Notes: a model not told the origin generated them from the letters alone. 20,076 nt of DNA from DATHSN01 sp035464115 (GCA_035464115.1 DATHSN010000448.1:1-20076); one strand, 5' to 3'; shown: positions 1 through 6,920, counted from the stretch's first letter. Made by a program: numbers and translations.

Positions 1-42
1 CCGTGCGGGCCTCACGGGACCCGCTTCACGGACGGGCGGAGC
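1..42. other. Non-coding edge downstream of nusB
   Basis: Short stretch after the nusB stop codon. It holds an imperfect inverted repeat (GCGGG at 5-9 against CCCGC at 20-24) but no U-rich tract, so it is not a convincing terminator. The next gene of the run, if any, lies outside the window. Confidence 0.3.
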
Positions 43-441
43 CTACCCCGCGACCCGGACCTCGTCGGCGATGCGGGCCAGCATCCCGTTGACGAACCGG
101 CCGGAGGTGTCGGTGGAGTACTCCGTGGCGAGGGCCACCGCCTCGGAGATGACCACGCCGGTGGGCACGTCGGGCCGCTCCATCAGCTCCCAGGTGCCCA
201 TGCGCAACAGGGCCCGGTCGATGGCGGGCATGCGCTCGAGCTTCCAGTCGCGGGCGAAGCGGCGCAGGAGCGCGTCGATGGCGTCGCCGTGGGCGCCGAC
301 GCCGGCGACCACGTCGGCGGCGTAGGGATCGGGCGGGGTGGGCAGCCCGGCGAGGACCGTGGCGGGGTCGACGTCGCGGGCTTCGGCCTCGTAGAGGAGC
401 CCGAGGGCCCGCTCGCGCGCCTCGCGCCGGCCGGCCGTCAC
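43..441 (-). CDS. nusB: Transcription antitermination factor NusB
   Basis: A 132-residue all-helical protein of the usual NusB length. NusB binds boxA RNA together with NusE (S10) and supports processive rRNA transcription. The N-terminal Arg-rich helix (residues 5-20, RREARERALGLLYEAE) is the RNA-binding arginine-rich stretch typical of the family. The C-terminal half carries the expected ID-ALLRMGTWEL block and the ISEAVALA...FVNGMLARI signature. The start is GTG at 441, which overlaps the efp stop as GTGA, so translation is probably coupled to efp. It is the last gene of the run in this window. The efp-nusB neighbourhood is standard in actinobacteria. Confidence 0.95.
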   Translation of the reverse strand: MTAGRREARERALGLLYEAEARDVDPATVLAGLPTPPDPYAADVVAGVGAHGDAIDALLRRFARDWKLERMPAIDRALLRMGTWELMERPDVPTGVVISEAVALATEYSTDTSGRFVNGMLARIADEVRVAG

Positions 442-1001
442 GCCCGGGTGAGGTACTCGCCGGAGCGGGTGTCGACCTTGACGCGCTGGCCGACCTCGAC
501 GAACAGCGGGACCTGGACGACCAGCCCGGTCTCGAGGGTGGCCGGCTTGCGGGCACCCGACACGCGGTCGCCCTGCACGCCCGGCTCGGTCTCGGTGACG
601 GTGAGCTCGACCGCGGCCGGCAGGTCGACCCCGACGATCTCGGTGCCGTACATGAGCAGCACGGCCGACGACGACTCGACCAGGTAGCCGGCCGCGTCGC
701 CGAGGGCGACGGGCGAGACGTGGATCTGGTCGTAGGTCTCGGTGTCCATGAACACCACGTCGGCGCCCTCGCGGTAGAGGTACTGCATCTCGCGCTTGTC
801 GATCATGGCCCGCTCGACCTTCTCGTCGGCGCGGAACGTCTTGTCGATGACGGCGCCGGTGCGGGCGTTCTTCAGCTTGGTGCGCACGAACGCACCGCCC
901 TTGCCGGGCTTCACGTGCTGGAACTCGACGACGTTGAACAACCCGTCGTCGAGAGCGAGCGTCATCCCGTTCTTCAGGTCGTTGGTGGAGATGACGGGCA
1001 T
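438..1001 (-). CDS. efp: Translation elongation factor P (EF-P)
   Basis: A 187-residue, three-domain protein that binds ribosomes stalled at consecutive prolines and promotes peptide bond formation. Domain I holds the tip loop HVKPGKGGAF (residues 29-38). Lys34 aligns with the lysine that is modified in E. coli and Bacillus. The OB-like domains II and III end in VKVDTRSGEYLTRA, typical of EF-P. The ATG at 1001 is chosen because it starts the conserved N-terminus (MPVISTNDLKNGM). A GAGGA Shine-Dalgarno-like stretch lies 9 bases upstream in the 26-base gap after pepQ. The tip loop reads PGKGG, not the PGKGP of the actinobacterial subfamily reported to work with unmodified lysine. No modification enzyme is visible nearby. 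Confidence 0.97.
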   Translation of the reverse strand: MPVISTNDLKNGMTLALDDGLFNVVEFQHVKPGKGGAFVRTKLKNARTGAVIDKTFRADEKVERAMIDKREMQYLYREGADVVFMDTETYDQIHVSPVALGDAAGYLVESSSAVLLMYGTEIVGVDLPAAVELTVTETEPGVQGDRVSGARKPATLETGLVVQVPLFVEVGQRVKVDTRSGEYLTRA

Positions 1002-1027
1002 GCGGAGACGTCCTCGGGCAGGGGGAT

Positions 1028-2122
1028 TCAGGCGAGCGTCGACGCCTTGGGCGACCGGGTGAGCGGGCGGCAGCCGTCGGGGGTGATCTCCACCGTGTCC
1101 TCGACGCGGACCCCGCCGACGCCCGGCAGGTAGACGCCGGGCTCGACGGTGACGGCGTGGCCCACGGCGAGCGTAGCAGTGGACGTGGCGGCCACCCGCA
1201 GCGCCTCGTGGATCTCGAGGCCGAGGCCGTGGCCGGTGGGGTGCACGAACGCGTCGGCCCAGCCGGCGTCGGCGATGACCTGGCGCGCCGCGGCGTCGAC
1301 GTCGGCGGTGGGCACCCCCGGGCCAGCAGCCGCCACCCCGGCCGCCTGGGCGGCGGTGACGACGGCGAGCATCCGGGCCTGCTCGGCGGAGGGCTCGCCC
1401 ACCACGAAGGTGCGGGTCATGTCCGAGCAGTAGCCGTCGACCCGCGCCCCCATGTCGATGACCACCAGGTCGCCGGTGGTGATCACCCGCGCGTCGGGCC
1501 GGTGGTGGGGACGGGCCGACGCCGGACCCGACGCCACGATGGTGTCGAACGCGGGGCCGTCGGCGCCGAGGCGGCGCATGGCCACCTCGAGGGCGAGCGC
1601 CACCTCGGCCTCGGTGGGCCCGGCGCGCAGCATCGGCACCACCTCGCCCAGCGCGGCGTCGGCGATGGCGGCGGCCGCCTCGATGCGGGCGATCTCGCCC
1701 GGCTCCTTGCGCTCGCGGAGGGCCTCGACGAGGCCGACGGTGGGCACCAGCTCGGCGGTGGTCAGCCACTCGGTGGCGATGGTGCGCTGCTGGTCCCAGG
1801 TGACCGCGGCCGCCTCGAGCGCCACCCGCGCGAACCCCGAGCCGGCGGCGCCGACCGCCGTCGCGGGCGTGGACGTGACCACCAGCTCGACGTCGAGCCC
1901 GTCGAGCTCGGCGGCGGCCTGCTCGCCGTAGCGGCCGTCGGTGACGAACGTGGCTCGGTCGGGACCGACCAGGAGCCACCCCGACGAGCCGGTGAAGCCG
2001 ACGAGCCAGCGGGTGTTGACCAGGTGGGTGACGAGCACCGCGTCGGCCACGTCGTCGAGCGCGCCCCGGAGGCGGTCGAGCCGGGCGGCCCGGTCGAGGG
2101 GCGGGAGGGCGGCCCCGGTCAT
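1028..2122 (-). CDS. pepQ: Xaa-Pro aminopeptidase / prolidase-like M24 metallopeptidase
   Basis: A 364-residue cytoplasmic peptidase of the pita-bread fold, predicted to release N-terminal residues next to proline or to split X-Pro dipeptides. The N-terminal creatinase-like domain covers about residues 10-135 and the catalytic domain about 140-360. All five metal ligands are visible: Asp223, Asp234 (DGYCSDMTRTF), His298 (GHGLGLEIHE), Glu327 (VEPGVYLPG) and Glu341 (RVEDT). Their spacing matches that of Pyrococcus prolidase. ATG at 2122 overlaps the aroQ stop as ATGA. In-frame codons continue further upstream inside aroQ but do not look like family sequence. A pepQ-efp-nusB order is common in actinobacteria. 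Dipeptidase and aminopeptidase activity cannot be told apart here. Confidence 0.92.
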   Translation of the reverse strand: MTGAALPPLDRAARLDRLRGALDDVADAVLVTHLVNTRWLVGFTGSSGWLLVGPDRATFVTDGRYGEQAAAELDGLDVELVVTSTPATAVGAAGSGFARVALEAAAVTWDQQRTIATEWLTTAELVPTVGLVEALRERKEPGEIARIEAAAAIADAALGEVVPMLRAGPTEAEVALALEVAMRRLGADGPAFDTIVASGPASARPHHRPDARVITTGDLVVIDMGARVDGYCSDMTRTFVVGEPSAEQARMLAVVTAAQAAGVAAAGPGVPTADVDAAARQVIADAGWADAFVHPTGHGLGLEIHEALRVAATSTATLAVGHAVTVEPGVYLPGVGGVRVEDTVEITPDGCRPLTRSPKASTLA

Positions 2123-2568
2123 GGCGCGAGCAGCCGGGCGACCGCCGCGACCGCGAGCTCGTAGCCGAGCGCGCCGAACCCGGCGACGGTGCCGCTGGCC
2201 ACCGGCGCCACGACCGAGGTGTGCCGCCACGGCTCGCGAGCCGCCGGGTTCGACAGGTGCAGCTCGACGATCGGCCCGTCGAACGCGGCCAGCGCGTCGT
2301 GCAGCGACCAGCCGTAGTGCGTGAGCGCGCCCGGGTTGGCGATGATGGCGGCGCAGCGGCCGCGGGCGCCGTGGACGGCATCGACGAGGTCGCCCTCGTG
2401 GTTGCTCTGGACGTGCTCGAGGGCGAGCCCCGCGGCCTCGGCCGCGGCGCGGGCGCGGCCCACGTGGTCGTCGAGCGTGTCGGTGCCGTAGACCTCGGGT
2501 TGGCGGTCGCCCAGCAGGTTGAGGTTGGGGCCCGAGAGCAGCAGCACCACCGGTGCCTCGGTGGTCAT
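2119..2568 (-). CDS. aroQ: 3-dehydroquinate dehydratase, type II
   Basis: A 149-residue class II dehydroquinase that converts 3-dehydroquinate to 3-dehydroshikimate, step three of the shikimate pathway. Visible motifs are GPNLNLLG (13-20), the catalytic-loop Tyr27 (EVYG), QSNHEGD (54-60), NPGALTHYGWSLHDAL (78-93) with Asn78 and His84, HLSN (104-107), and REPWRHTS with Arg111 followed by the GxxxGFGALGY end. Length is standard for the dodecameric family. ATG at 2568 overlaps the aroB stop as ATGA. The stop overlaps the pepQ start as ATGA, so the three genes are probably translationally coupled. Confidence 0.96.
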   Translation of the reverse strand: MTTEAPVVLLLSGPNLNLLGDRQPEVYGTDTLDDHVGRARAAAEAAGLALEHVQSNHEGDLVDAVHGARGRCAAIIANPGALTHYGWSLHDALAAFDGPIVELHLSNPAAREPWRHTSVVAPVASGTVAGFGALGYELAVAAVARLLAP

Positions 2569-3569
2569 CGGACCCCCGCCAGCGCGCGGCGCAGCACCGC
2601 GGGGTCGAGGCCCACCACCGGCTCGACGCCCTGCGGTCCGTCGAGCACGAACGTGAGCCCGTCGAGCGCCTTCTTGTCGCGTCCCATCAGGTCGATGAGC
2701 TCGTCGGCGTCGACCCCGGGGGGCAGGCGGCCGGGCAGGTCGTAGGCGGCCACGACCCGCCGGTGCTCGGCCACCCGGTCGGCGTCGATGCGTCCGAGCG
2801 CGGCGGCCAGCTCGGCGGCGTAGACGAGGCCGATGGCCACCGCCTCGCCGTGGCGCAGGTCGAAGCGTCCGGCGATCTCGAGGGCGTGGCCGAGGGTGTG
2901 GCCGTAGTTGAGCACGGCGCGACGGCCCCCCTCGCGCTCGTCGGCGGCGACGACGTCGGCCTTGATCTGCACGCAGCGGGCCACCCGGTCGGCGAGCGGG
3001 AGGGCGTCGAGGTCGCCGCCGCCGAGGAAGTGGTACTTGGCCAGCTCGCCGAGGCCGCTGCGCAGCTCGCGGGGCGGCAGCGACGCCAGCACCTCGGTGT
3101 CGCACAGCACCGCGGCCGGCTGCCAGAACGCGCCGACGAGGTTCTTGCCCTCGGGGAGGTTGACGCCGGTCTTGCCACCGATGGCCGCGTCGATCTGGCC
3201 GAGGAGCGTGGTGGCGACGTGCACGACCGGCACCCCGCGGTGGTAGACGGCGGCGGCGAACCCGGCGACGTCGGTGACCAGTCCCCCACCGACGGCCACC
3301 ACCACGTCGCGGCGGGTGAGGCCCCAGGCGGCGAACCCCCGGCAGAGCTCCTCGACCGTGGCGAGCGACTTGGCCGCCTCGCCCTCGCCGATGACGAACG
3401 TGCGGTGCTCGACCCCCGGGTCGACGTCGACGCCGACGCCCGCCTGGGTGACGACCGCGGCGCGTCGAGCGCCCGACGGGAGCACGTCGGCGAGCGCGGC
3501 GCGGGCGCCGTCGCCGACGAGCACGTCGTAGCCCCGACCGTCGGGCAGCCGCACCGGCACCGTGATCAC
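2565..3569 (-). CDS. aroB: 3-dehydroquinate synthase
   Basis: A 334-residue NAD- and metal-dependent enzyme that cyclises DAHP to 3-dehydroquinate. The NAD/substrate core is clear: GEGEAAKS (61-68), VGGGLVTDVAGFAAAVYHRG (93-112), TTLLGQIDAAIGGKTGVN (120-137) and GKNLVGAF (141-148). The metal ligands are Glu175 (GLGELAKY), His224 (NYGHTLGH) and His240 (RHGEAVAIG). Start is GTG at 3569, 16 bases beyond the upstream stop. No Shine-Dalgarno is present, but a TACCCT box sits exactly six bases upstream, so a leaderless transcript is likely in addition to readthrough from upstream. It lies between the kinase-containing gene and aroQ, which act in the same pathway. Confidence 0.96.
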   Translation of the reverse strand: MITVPVRLPDGRGYDVLVGDGARAALADVLPSGARRAAVVTQAGVGVDVDPGVEHRTFVIGEGEAAKSLATVEELCRGFAAWGLTRRDVVVAVGGGLVTDVAGFAAAVYHRGVPVVHVATTLLGQIDAAIGGKTGVNLPEGKNLVGAFWQPAAVLCDTEVLASLPPRELRSGLGELAKYHFLGGGDLDALPLADRVARCVQIKADVVAADEREGGRRAVLNYGHTLGHALEIAGRFDLRHGEAVAIGLVYAAELAAALGRIDADRVAEHRRVVAAYDLPGRLPPGVDADELIDLMGRDKKALDGLTFVLDGPQGVEPVVGLDPAVLRRALAGVR

Positions 3570-3575
3570 GGCGTG

Positions 3576-3581
3576 AGGGTA
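3576..3581 (-). promoter_or_regulatory. Candidate -10 box for leaderless aroB transcript
   Basis: TACCCT on the minus strand, within GGTACCCT, ends six bases before the aroB GTG. That is the distance expected if transcription starts at the GTG. The same GGTA-CCT box and spacing occur before rarA and hisS. No -35-like hexamer is evident. The box lies in the 16-base gap after the preceding gene. Confidence 0.5.
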
Positions 3582-3585
3582 CCCG

Positions 3586-4875
3586 TCAGCCCAGCAGGGG
3601 CCCGGCCACGAGGCAGGCCAGGACGGTGCCGACGAGCAGCGGCGGGCCGAACGGGAAGTAGCCGAGCAGGCCCGACACGATCTGGTCGAGCCGGCGCCGG
3701 GCCTCGGCTTCGGGGAGGCCGGTGGTGTCGAGGCGGGCGTGGGCCACCTCGCGGTAGAGCGGCTCGCGCTCGGCGCGCAGCTGGGCCAGGCGCCCGGGGT
3801 CGCCGGCGAGCAGCGGGCGGCCGGCGGCGTCGCCCACCCGCGCCCCCAGCTCGTGGGGCTCGGCGTCGAGCCAGACGACCGCGGCGCGCTCGCGCAACCG
3901 GCTGCGGGTGTCGGGGTCGAGCACCGCCCCTCCCCCGGTGGCGATGATGGCGGCGCGGGGCGCGTCGAGCGACGCGGTGACCGCCGCGGCCTCGAGGGCC
4001 CGGAAGGCGGGCTCGCCGTCGGCGGCGAAGATGTCGGCGATGGTGCGCCCGGCGGTGGCCTCGATGTCGGCGTCGACGTCGACGAACGGTCGCCCGACCG
4101 CTCCCGCCACCCAGGCGCCCAGGGCCGACTTCCCCGAGCCCATCGGTCCGACGAGGGCGACGTGGCGGCTGCGGACCGGGCGCAGGCCCCAGCGGGCCCG
4201 CACGAGCAGGCTGCGGACCAGCCCGAAGACCACGGCGAGGCCCGAGCCGAACAGCAACCCGTACATGGTGACGACCAACGCGGTGGCGATCGGCCCGGCG
4301 ACGGCGTCGGCCTGGGCGGCGCCGACCCACCCGCACACCGCGCCGAGCAGCAGGGCGAGCTTCACGTCGCCCAACCCCACCCAGCCCGGGGTGGCGATGG
4401 CCATGACCAGGAACAGCACGAACTCGGCGGTGGCGCCGACCAACGCGCCGGTGAGCAGGTCGACGGGGTCGCCACCGATCACGCCCGCCACCGCGGCCCC
4501 GAGCACCACCCCGAGGGTGGGGAACACCACCAGGTCGGGGAGGCGGTGGTGCTCGAGATCGATCACGCCGAGCACCACGAAGCCGGCCGCGGCGGCGCAC
4601 AGCCCCACGAGCTGGGCCGGCGACGCGGCGACCACGGCCATGGCGGCGAACCCGGCGGCGGCGGCCAGGTCGATGCCGAGGTCGCGGCGGCGCCGCGCCC
4701 CTCCCCCGCGCGCGGCGGCGGGCGCGCCGAACCAGGACCACACGGGGACGAGCGCTCGCCCGGCGACGCCGGTCGTGAGCGGATCGCGCCCGGGGACGCG
4801 GTCGGCGGCGACCGTGAGGAGGGGGCCCACGGCGAGGCCGACGAGGGCGGCGAGCGCGACCACCAGAGGGGGCAT
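3586..4875 (-). CDS. aroK: Nested fusion: A24 prepilin peptidase with inserted shikimate kinase
   Basis: One frame of 429 residues. Residues 1-235 are a multi-spanning type 4 prepilin peptidase: an N-terminal helix, VAADRVP (22-28), then the catalytic aspartates Asp106 (IDLEHHRLPD) and Asp170 (GLGDVKLALLLGA). The Cys4 zinc segment seen in PilD is absent. Residues about 237-402 are a full shikimate kinase: Walker A GPMGSGKS (243-250), DVD (266-268), Arg292, GGG (314-316), lid RPLL (353-356) and AEREPLYREVA. Residues 404-429 return to the peptidase, with YFPFGPPLL and a hydrophobic helix matching the last membrane segment of A24 enzymes. The kinase thus sits in the final loop, which is expected to be cytoplasmic. 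The kinase phosphorylates shikimate; the peptidase would trim pilin-like leaders. ATG at 4875 follows a 38-base gap. Sequencing error joining two genes is unlikely, because the peptidase is split by the kinase. Confidence 0.9.
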   Translation of the reverse strand: MPPLVVALAALVGLAVGPLLTVAADRVPGRDPLTTGVAGRALVPVWSWFGAPAAARGGGARRRRDLGIDLAAAAGFAAMAVVAASPAQLVGLCAAAAGFVVLGVIDLEHHRLPDLVVFPTLGVVLGAAVAGVIGGDPVDLLTGALVGATAEFVLFLVMAIATPGWVGLGDVKLALLLGAVCGWVGAAQADAVAGPIATALVVTMYGLLFGSGLAVVFGLVRSLLVRARWGLRPVRSRHVALVGPMGSGKSALGAWVAGAVGRPFVDVDADIEATAGRTIADIFAADGEPAFRALEAAAVTASLDAPRAAIIATGGGAVLDPDTRSRLRERAAVVWLDAEPHELGARVGDAAGRPLLAGDPGRLAQLRAEREPLYREVAHARLDTTGLPEAEARRRLDQIVSGLLGYFPFGPPLLVGTVLACLVAGPLLG

Positions 4876-4884
4876 CGCCGCAGG

Positions 4885-4890
4885 ACCCTA
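4885..4890 (-). promoter_or_regulatory. Weak candidate -10 box before the peptidase/kinase gene
   Basis: TAGGGT on the minus strand, nine bases before the ATG at 4875, in the 38-base gap after the DUF4388 gene. It fits TANNNT, but the longer spacing and missing -35 make it only a candidate. No good Shine-Dalgarno is present in the gap. Confidence 0.25.
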
Positions 4891-4913
4891 CGCGGCCGTG
4901 GCGACCGGACGGC

Positions 4914-6005
4914 TCACTCGTCGACGGACGAGAGGAACCGCAGCAGGAGCCCCCGGTTCACGGGCTCGTCGGGGTCGACCTCGGAGAGGGCGGCGTCGCG
5001 CTCCTCCTCGGTCTCGGCCCGGGCTGCGGCGGCGACCGCACGGGCGGCGCGGGGGCTGAGGTTGGCCAGCTGGCGAGCCAGCTCGGCGGCCTCGCTGTCG
5101 TCCTCGGCCGCGGCCATCGCTCGCGACACGAACGGGTCGGGGCCGAACGGGTCGTCGGCGAGCGGGTCGCGCTCGCCGTCGCCGACGGGACCCGAGAAGA
5201 ACGGCAGGTCGCCGTCGCCGTTGGACCCGAACGGGTCGGGCTGGTCGGCCGGCGCCGGGTCCTGGCGGAAGATCGCCCCGGGGTCGAAGCGCTCGTCGTC
5301 GACCACCGCGGTGACCACCGGGGGCGGGGGCGGCGGGAGCTCGGGCTCGAGCTCGACGGTCCAGGTGTCGACCGCGGCCACCGGCGGGGGCGGCGGCGGG
5401 GGCGGCAGCTCGTCGACGGCGACGGGGGCCGCCTCGACCAGCTCGAGCCCGCCCGGATCGGGCTCGTCGATGGCGCACAGGCCGAGCTCGAGGAGCCCCT
5501 TCACCAGGCGCGACACGGGGAGCTCGCCGAGCACGAGGCGGTCGCCGAGCTCACCCACCGTGCACCCTGACCCGATGGCGACGACGGCGCGCCAGCGCGC
5601 TGCGTCGACGGTGACCTCGTCGACGCCGAGCTCGGCGGCCAACGCCACCTGATGGCGCAGCGAGGGCACCACCGCTTCGATCTCGCGCCACTCGGCCAGC
5701 TGCTCCTCGGCCGCGGCGATGACCTGCTCGACGTCCATCGCCTCACCGTGGTGGTCGACCGCGGCGTCGGTGTCGAAGACGAACGATCCGTCGACGTACC
5801 GCAGCAGCTCGAACACGACCTCGGTCGCGTCGGATGCGTGGGGCGCGCCGCTGGCCTCGCCGTGGGTGATGCCGCCGGCTCGTACCGCCACCGCGCCCGT
5901 GCCCCGCTCGCCGCTGACCGTGAGCCGACCGGTCTTGGCGGTGGACGCGAGCAGACGGAGCACATCGGGCAGTGCGAACGTCTCGAGTGTTCCCTGCAGT
6001 GCCAC
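4914..6005 (-). CDS. DUF4388 (PatA-like N-terminal) protein with polyproline runs
   Basis: 363 residues. Residues 1-105 form a DUF4388 domain (MALQGTLETFALPDVLRLL, then STAKTGRLTVS and GGITHGEA), a module found in regulators of gliding, twitching and signalling. Residues about 108-190 resemble a winged-helix-like segment. The rest is acidic and disordered, with eight consecutive prolines (201-208) and six (224-229), then an Ala/Glu-rich tail. Start is GTG at 6005: it has GGAGG five bases upstream and gives the family N-terminus, whereas an in-frame ATG at 6041 adds 12 unconserved residues. The gene lies between aroE and the prepilin-peptidase/kinase gene, so a pilus-related role is possible but unproven. 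The proline runs should make its translation depend on EF-P. Confidence 0.82.
   Translation of the reverse strand: MALQGTLETFALPDVLRLLASTAKTGRLTVSGERGTGAVAVRAGGITHGEASGAPHASDATEVVFELLRYVDGSFVFDTDAAVDHHGEAMDVEQVIAAAEEQLAEWREIEAVVPSLRHQVALAAELGVDEVTVDAARWRAVVAIGSGCTVGELGDRLVLGELPVSRLVKGLLELGLCAIDEPDPGGLELVEAAPVAVDELPPPPPPPPVAAVDTWTVELEPELPPPPPPVVTAVVDDERFDPGAIFRQDPAPADQPDPFGSNGDGDLPFFSGPVGDGERDPLADDPFGPDPFVSRAMAAAEDDSEAAELARQLANLSPRAARAVAAAARAETEEERDAALSEVDPDEPVNRGLLLRFLSSVDE
5319..5405 (-). repeat. Two polyproline-coding tracts
   Basis: CCG/CCC codon runs encode eight prolines (5382-5405) and six prolines (5319-5336) inside the DUF4388 gene, separated by a 15-residue linker. Runs of this length are classical EF-P-dependent stall sites. 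Confidence 0.9.
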
Positions 6006-6010
6006 GTCGA

Positions 6011-6015
6011 CCTCC
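6011..6015 (-). promoter_or_regulatory. Ribosome binding site deciding the DUF4388 start
   Basis: GGAGG on the minus strand, five bases before GTG at 6005. It is one of the strongest Shine-Dalgarno sequences in the window and lies inside the reading frame of the longer ATG (6041) alternative, which argues for the shorter protein. Confidence 0.75.
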
Positions 6016-6021
6016 GGATCA

Positions 6022-6037
6022 GATCCCCTTCGGGATC
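6022..6037 (-). other. Small hairpin between aroE and the DUF4388 gene
   Basis: Perfect inverted repeat GATCCC / GGGATC with a four-base loop, in the 57-base gap after aroE and just upstream of the DUF4388 ribosome binding site. There is no U-tract. It could be a partial terminator, a processing site or a leader structure; the sequence does not decide. Confidence 0.4.
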
Positions 6038-6062
6038 CCATCGGCAGGTCGGGGGCGAACCT

Positions 6063-6920
6063 TCAGGAGTTCTGACGAGAGGCGTCGGCACCGACCGAGC
6101 GGTCGACGGCGGCGCGCATCGCCGCGATCGGTGCCGGTCGGCCGGTCCACAGCTCGAAGGCCCGGGCCGCCTGGTGGACGAGCATCCCCACGCCGCCGAG
6201 GGTGCGGGCGCCGCGCTCGTCGGCGGCGAGGAGCAGCGGGGTGGTCGACGGGTGGTAGACGAGGTCGGCGACGAGCTGGTGGGGACCCAGCCACGTCGTG
6301 TCGACCGGCGACCCGTTCGGGCCCCCGTGCATCCCCACCGGGGTGGCGTTGACCACCAGGTCGGCGGCCCGCACGTCGGTGGGGTCGCCGACGCGGCCGA
6401 CGGCGCCGGCGAGCGCCGCGGCCCGCTCGGCCGGGGCCGCGCTGCGGTTGACCACCACGACCTCGACGGCCCCGGCCCGGGCCAGCGCCACGACCACGGC
6501 GCGCGCCGCCCCACCCGCGCCGAGCACCAGGCACCGGGCCCCGGACGGATCGAAGCCGGCGTCGGCCGCCAACGAGTCGACGAAGCCGCCGCCGTCGGTG
6601 TTGTGGCCCACGAGCTCGCCCCCGTCGGGGACGATGCAGTTCACCGCGCCGAGCGCCGCCGCCTCGGGGCTCACCCGGTCGAGGTGGTCGAGAACCGCCG
6701 CCTTGTGCGGCATGGTGACCGAGAGCCCACCGAGCCCCAGGGCCCGCATCGCCGCCACCGCCGCGGCCGCGTCGCCGGGCTCGACGTCGAACGCGAGGTA
6801 GGTCCAGTCGAGCCCGGTCGCCGCGAACGCTGCGTTGTGGATGGCCGGCGACAGCGAGTGCCTCACGGGGTGGCCGATGACCGCGGCGACCCGGGTGGAG
6901 GCCGTCGGCCCCGGGATCAC
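6063..6920 (-). CDS. aroE: Shikimate dehydrogenase (NADP+)
   Basis: A 285-residue enzyme that reduces 3-dehydroshikimate to shikimate, the substrate of the kinase encoded two genes downstream. The substrate-binding domain has HSLSPAIHNAAF (21-32), VTMPHK with Lys73, and NTDGGGF with Asp109. The Rossmann half has GAGGAAR (134-140), VVVNRS and NATPVGM (191-197). The C-terminal GMLVHQAARAFELWTG places Gln250 in the shikimate site. Start is GTG at 6920, overlapping the mltG stop as GTGA. Upstream in-frame sequence lies inside mltG and is not family-like. Confidence 0.95.
   Translation of the reverse strand: MIPGPTASTRVAAVIGHPVRHSLSPAIHNAAFAATGLDWTYLAFDVEPGDAAAAVAAMRALGLGGLSVTMPHKAAVLDHLDRVSPEAAALGAVNCIVPDGGELVGHNTDGGGFVDSLAADAGFDPSGARCLVLGAGGAARAVVVALARAGAVEVVVVNRSAAPAERAAALAGAVGRVGDPTDVRAADLVVNATPVGMHGGPNGSPVDTTWLGPHQLVADLVYHPSTTPLLLAADERGARTLGGVGMLVHQAARAFELWTGRPAPIAAMRAAVDRSVGADASRQNS

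Noticed and set aside
1..42. Possible PyrR attenuator or start of the next gene at the left edge
   Set aside because: Too little sequence; only a five-base inverted repeat is visible and no convincing start codon with family-like residues.
3739..5652. 637-residue plus-strand open frame
   Set aside because: Antisense to the peptidase/kinase and DUF4388 genes, with Gly/Asp/His- and Ser-rich low-complexity sequence and no domain.
6006..6041. ATG at 6041 as the start of the DUF4388 gene
   Set aside because: The extra 12 residues are not family-like and the strong GGAGG lies inside them, five bases before GTG at 6005.
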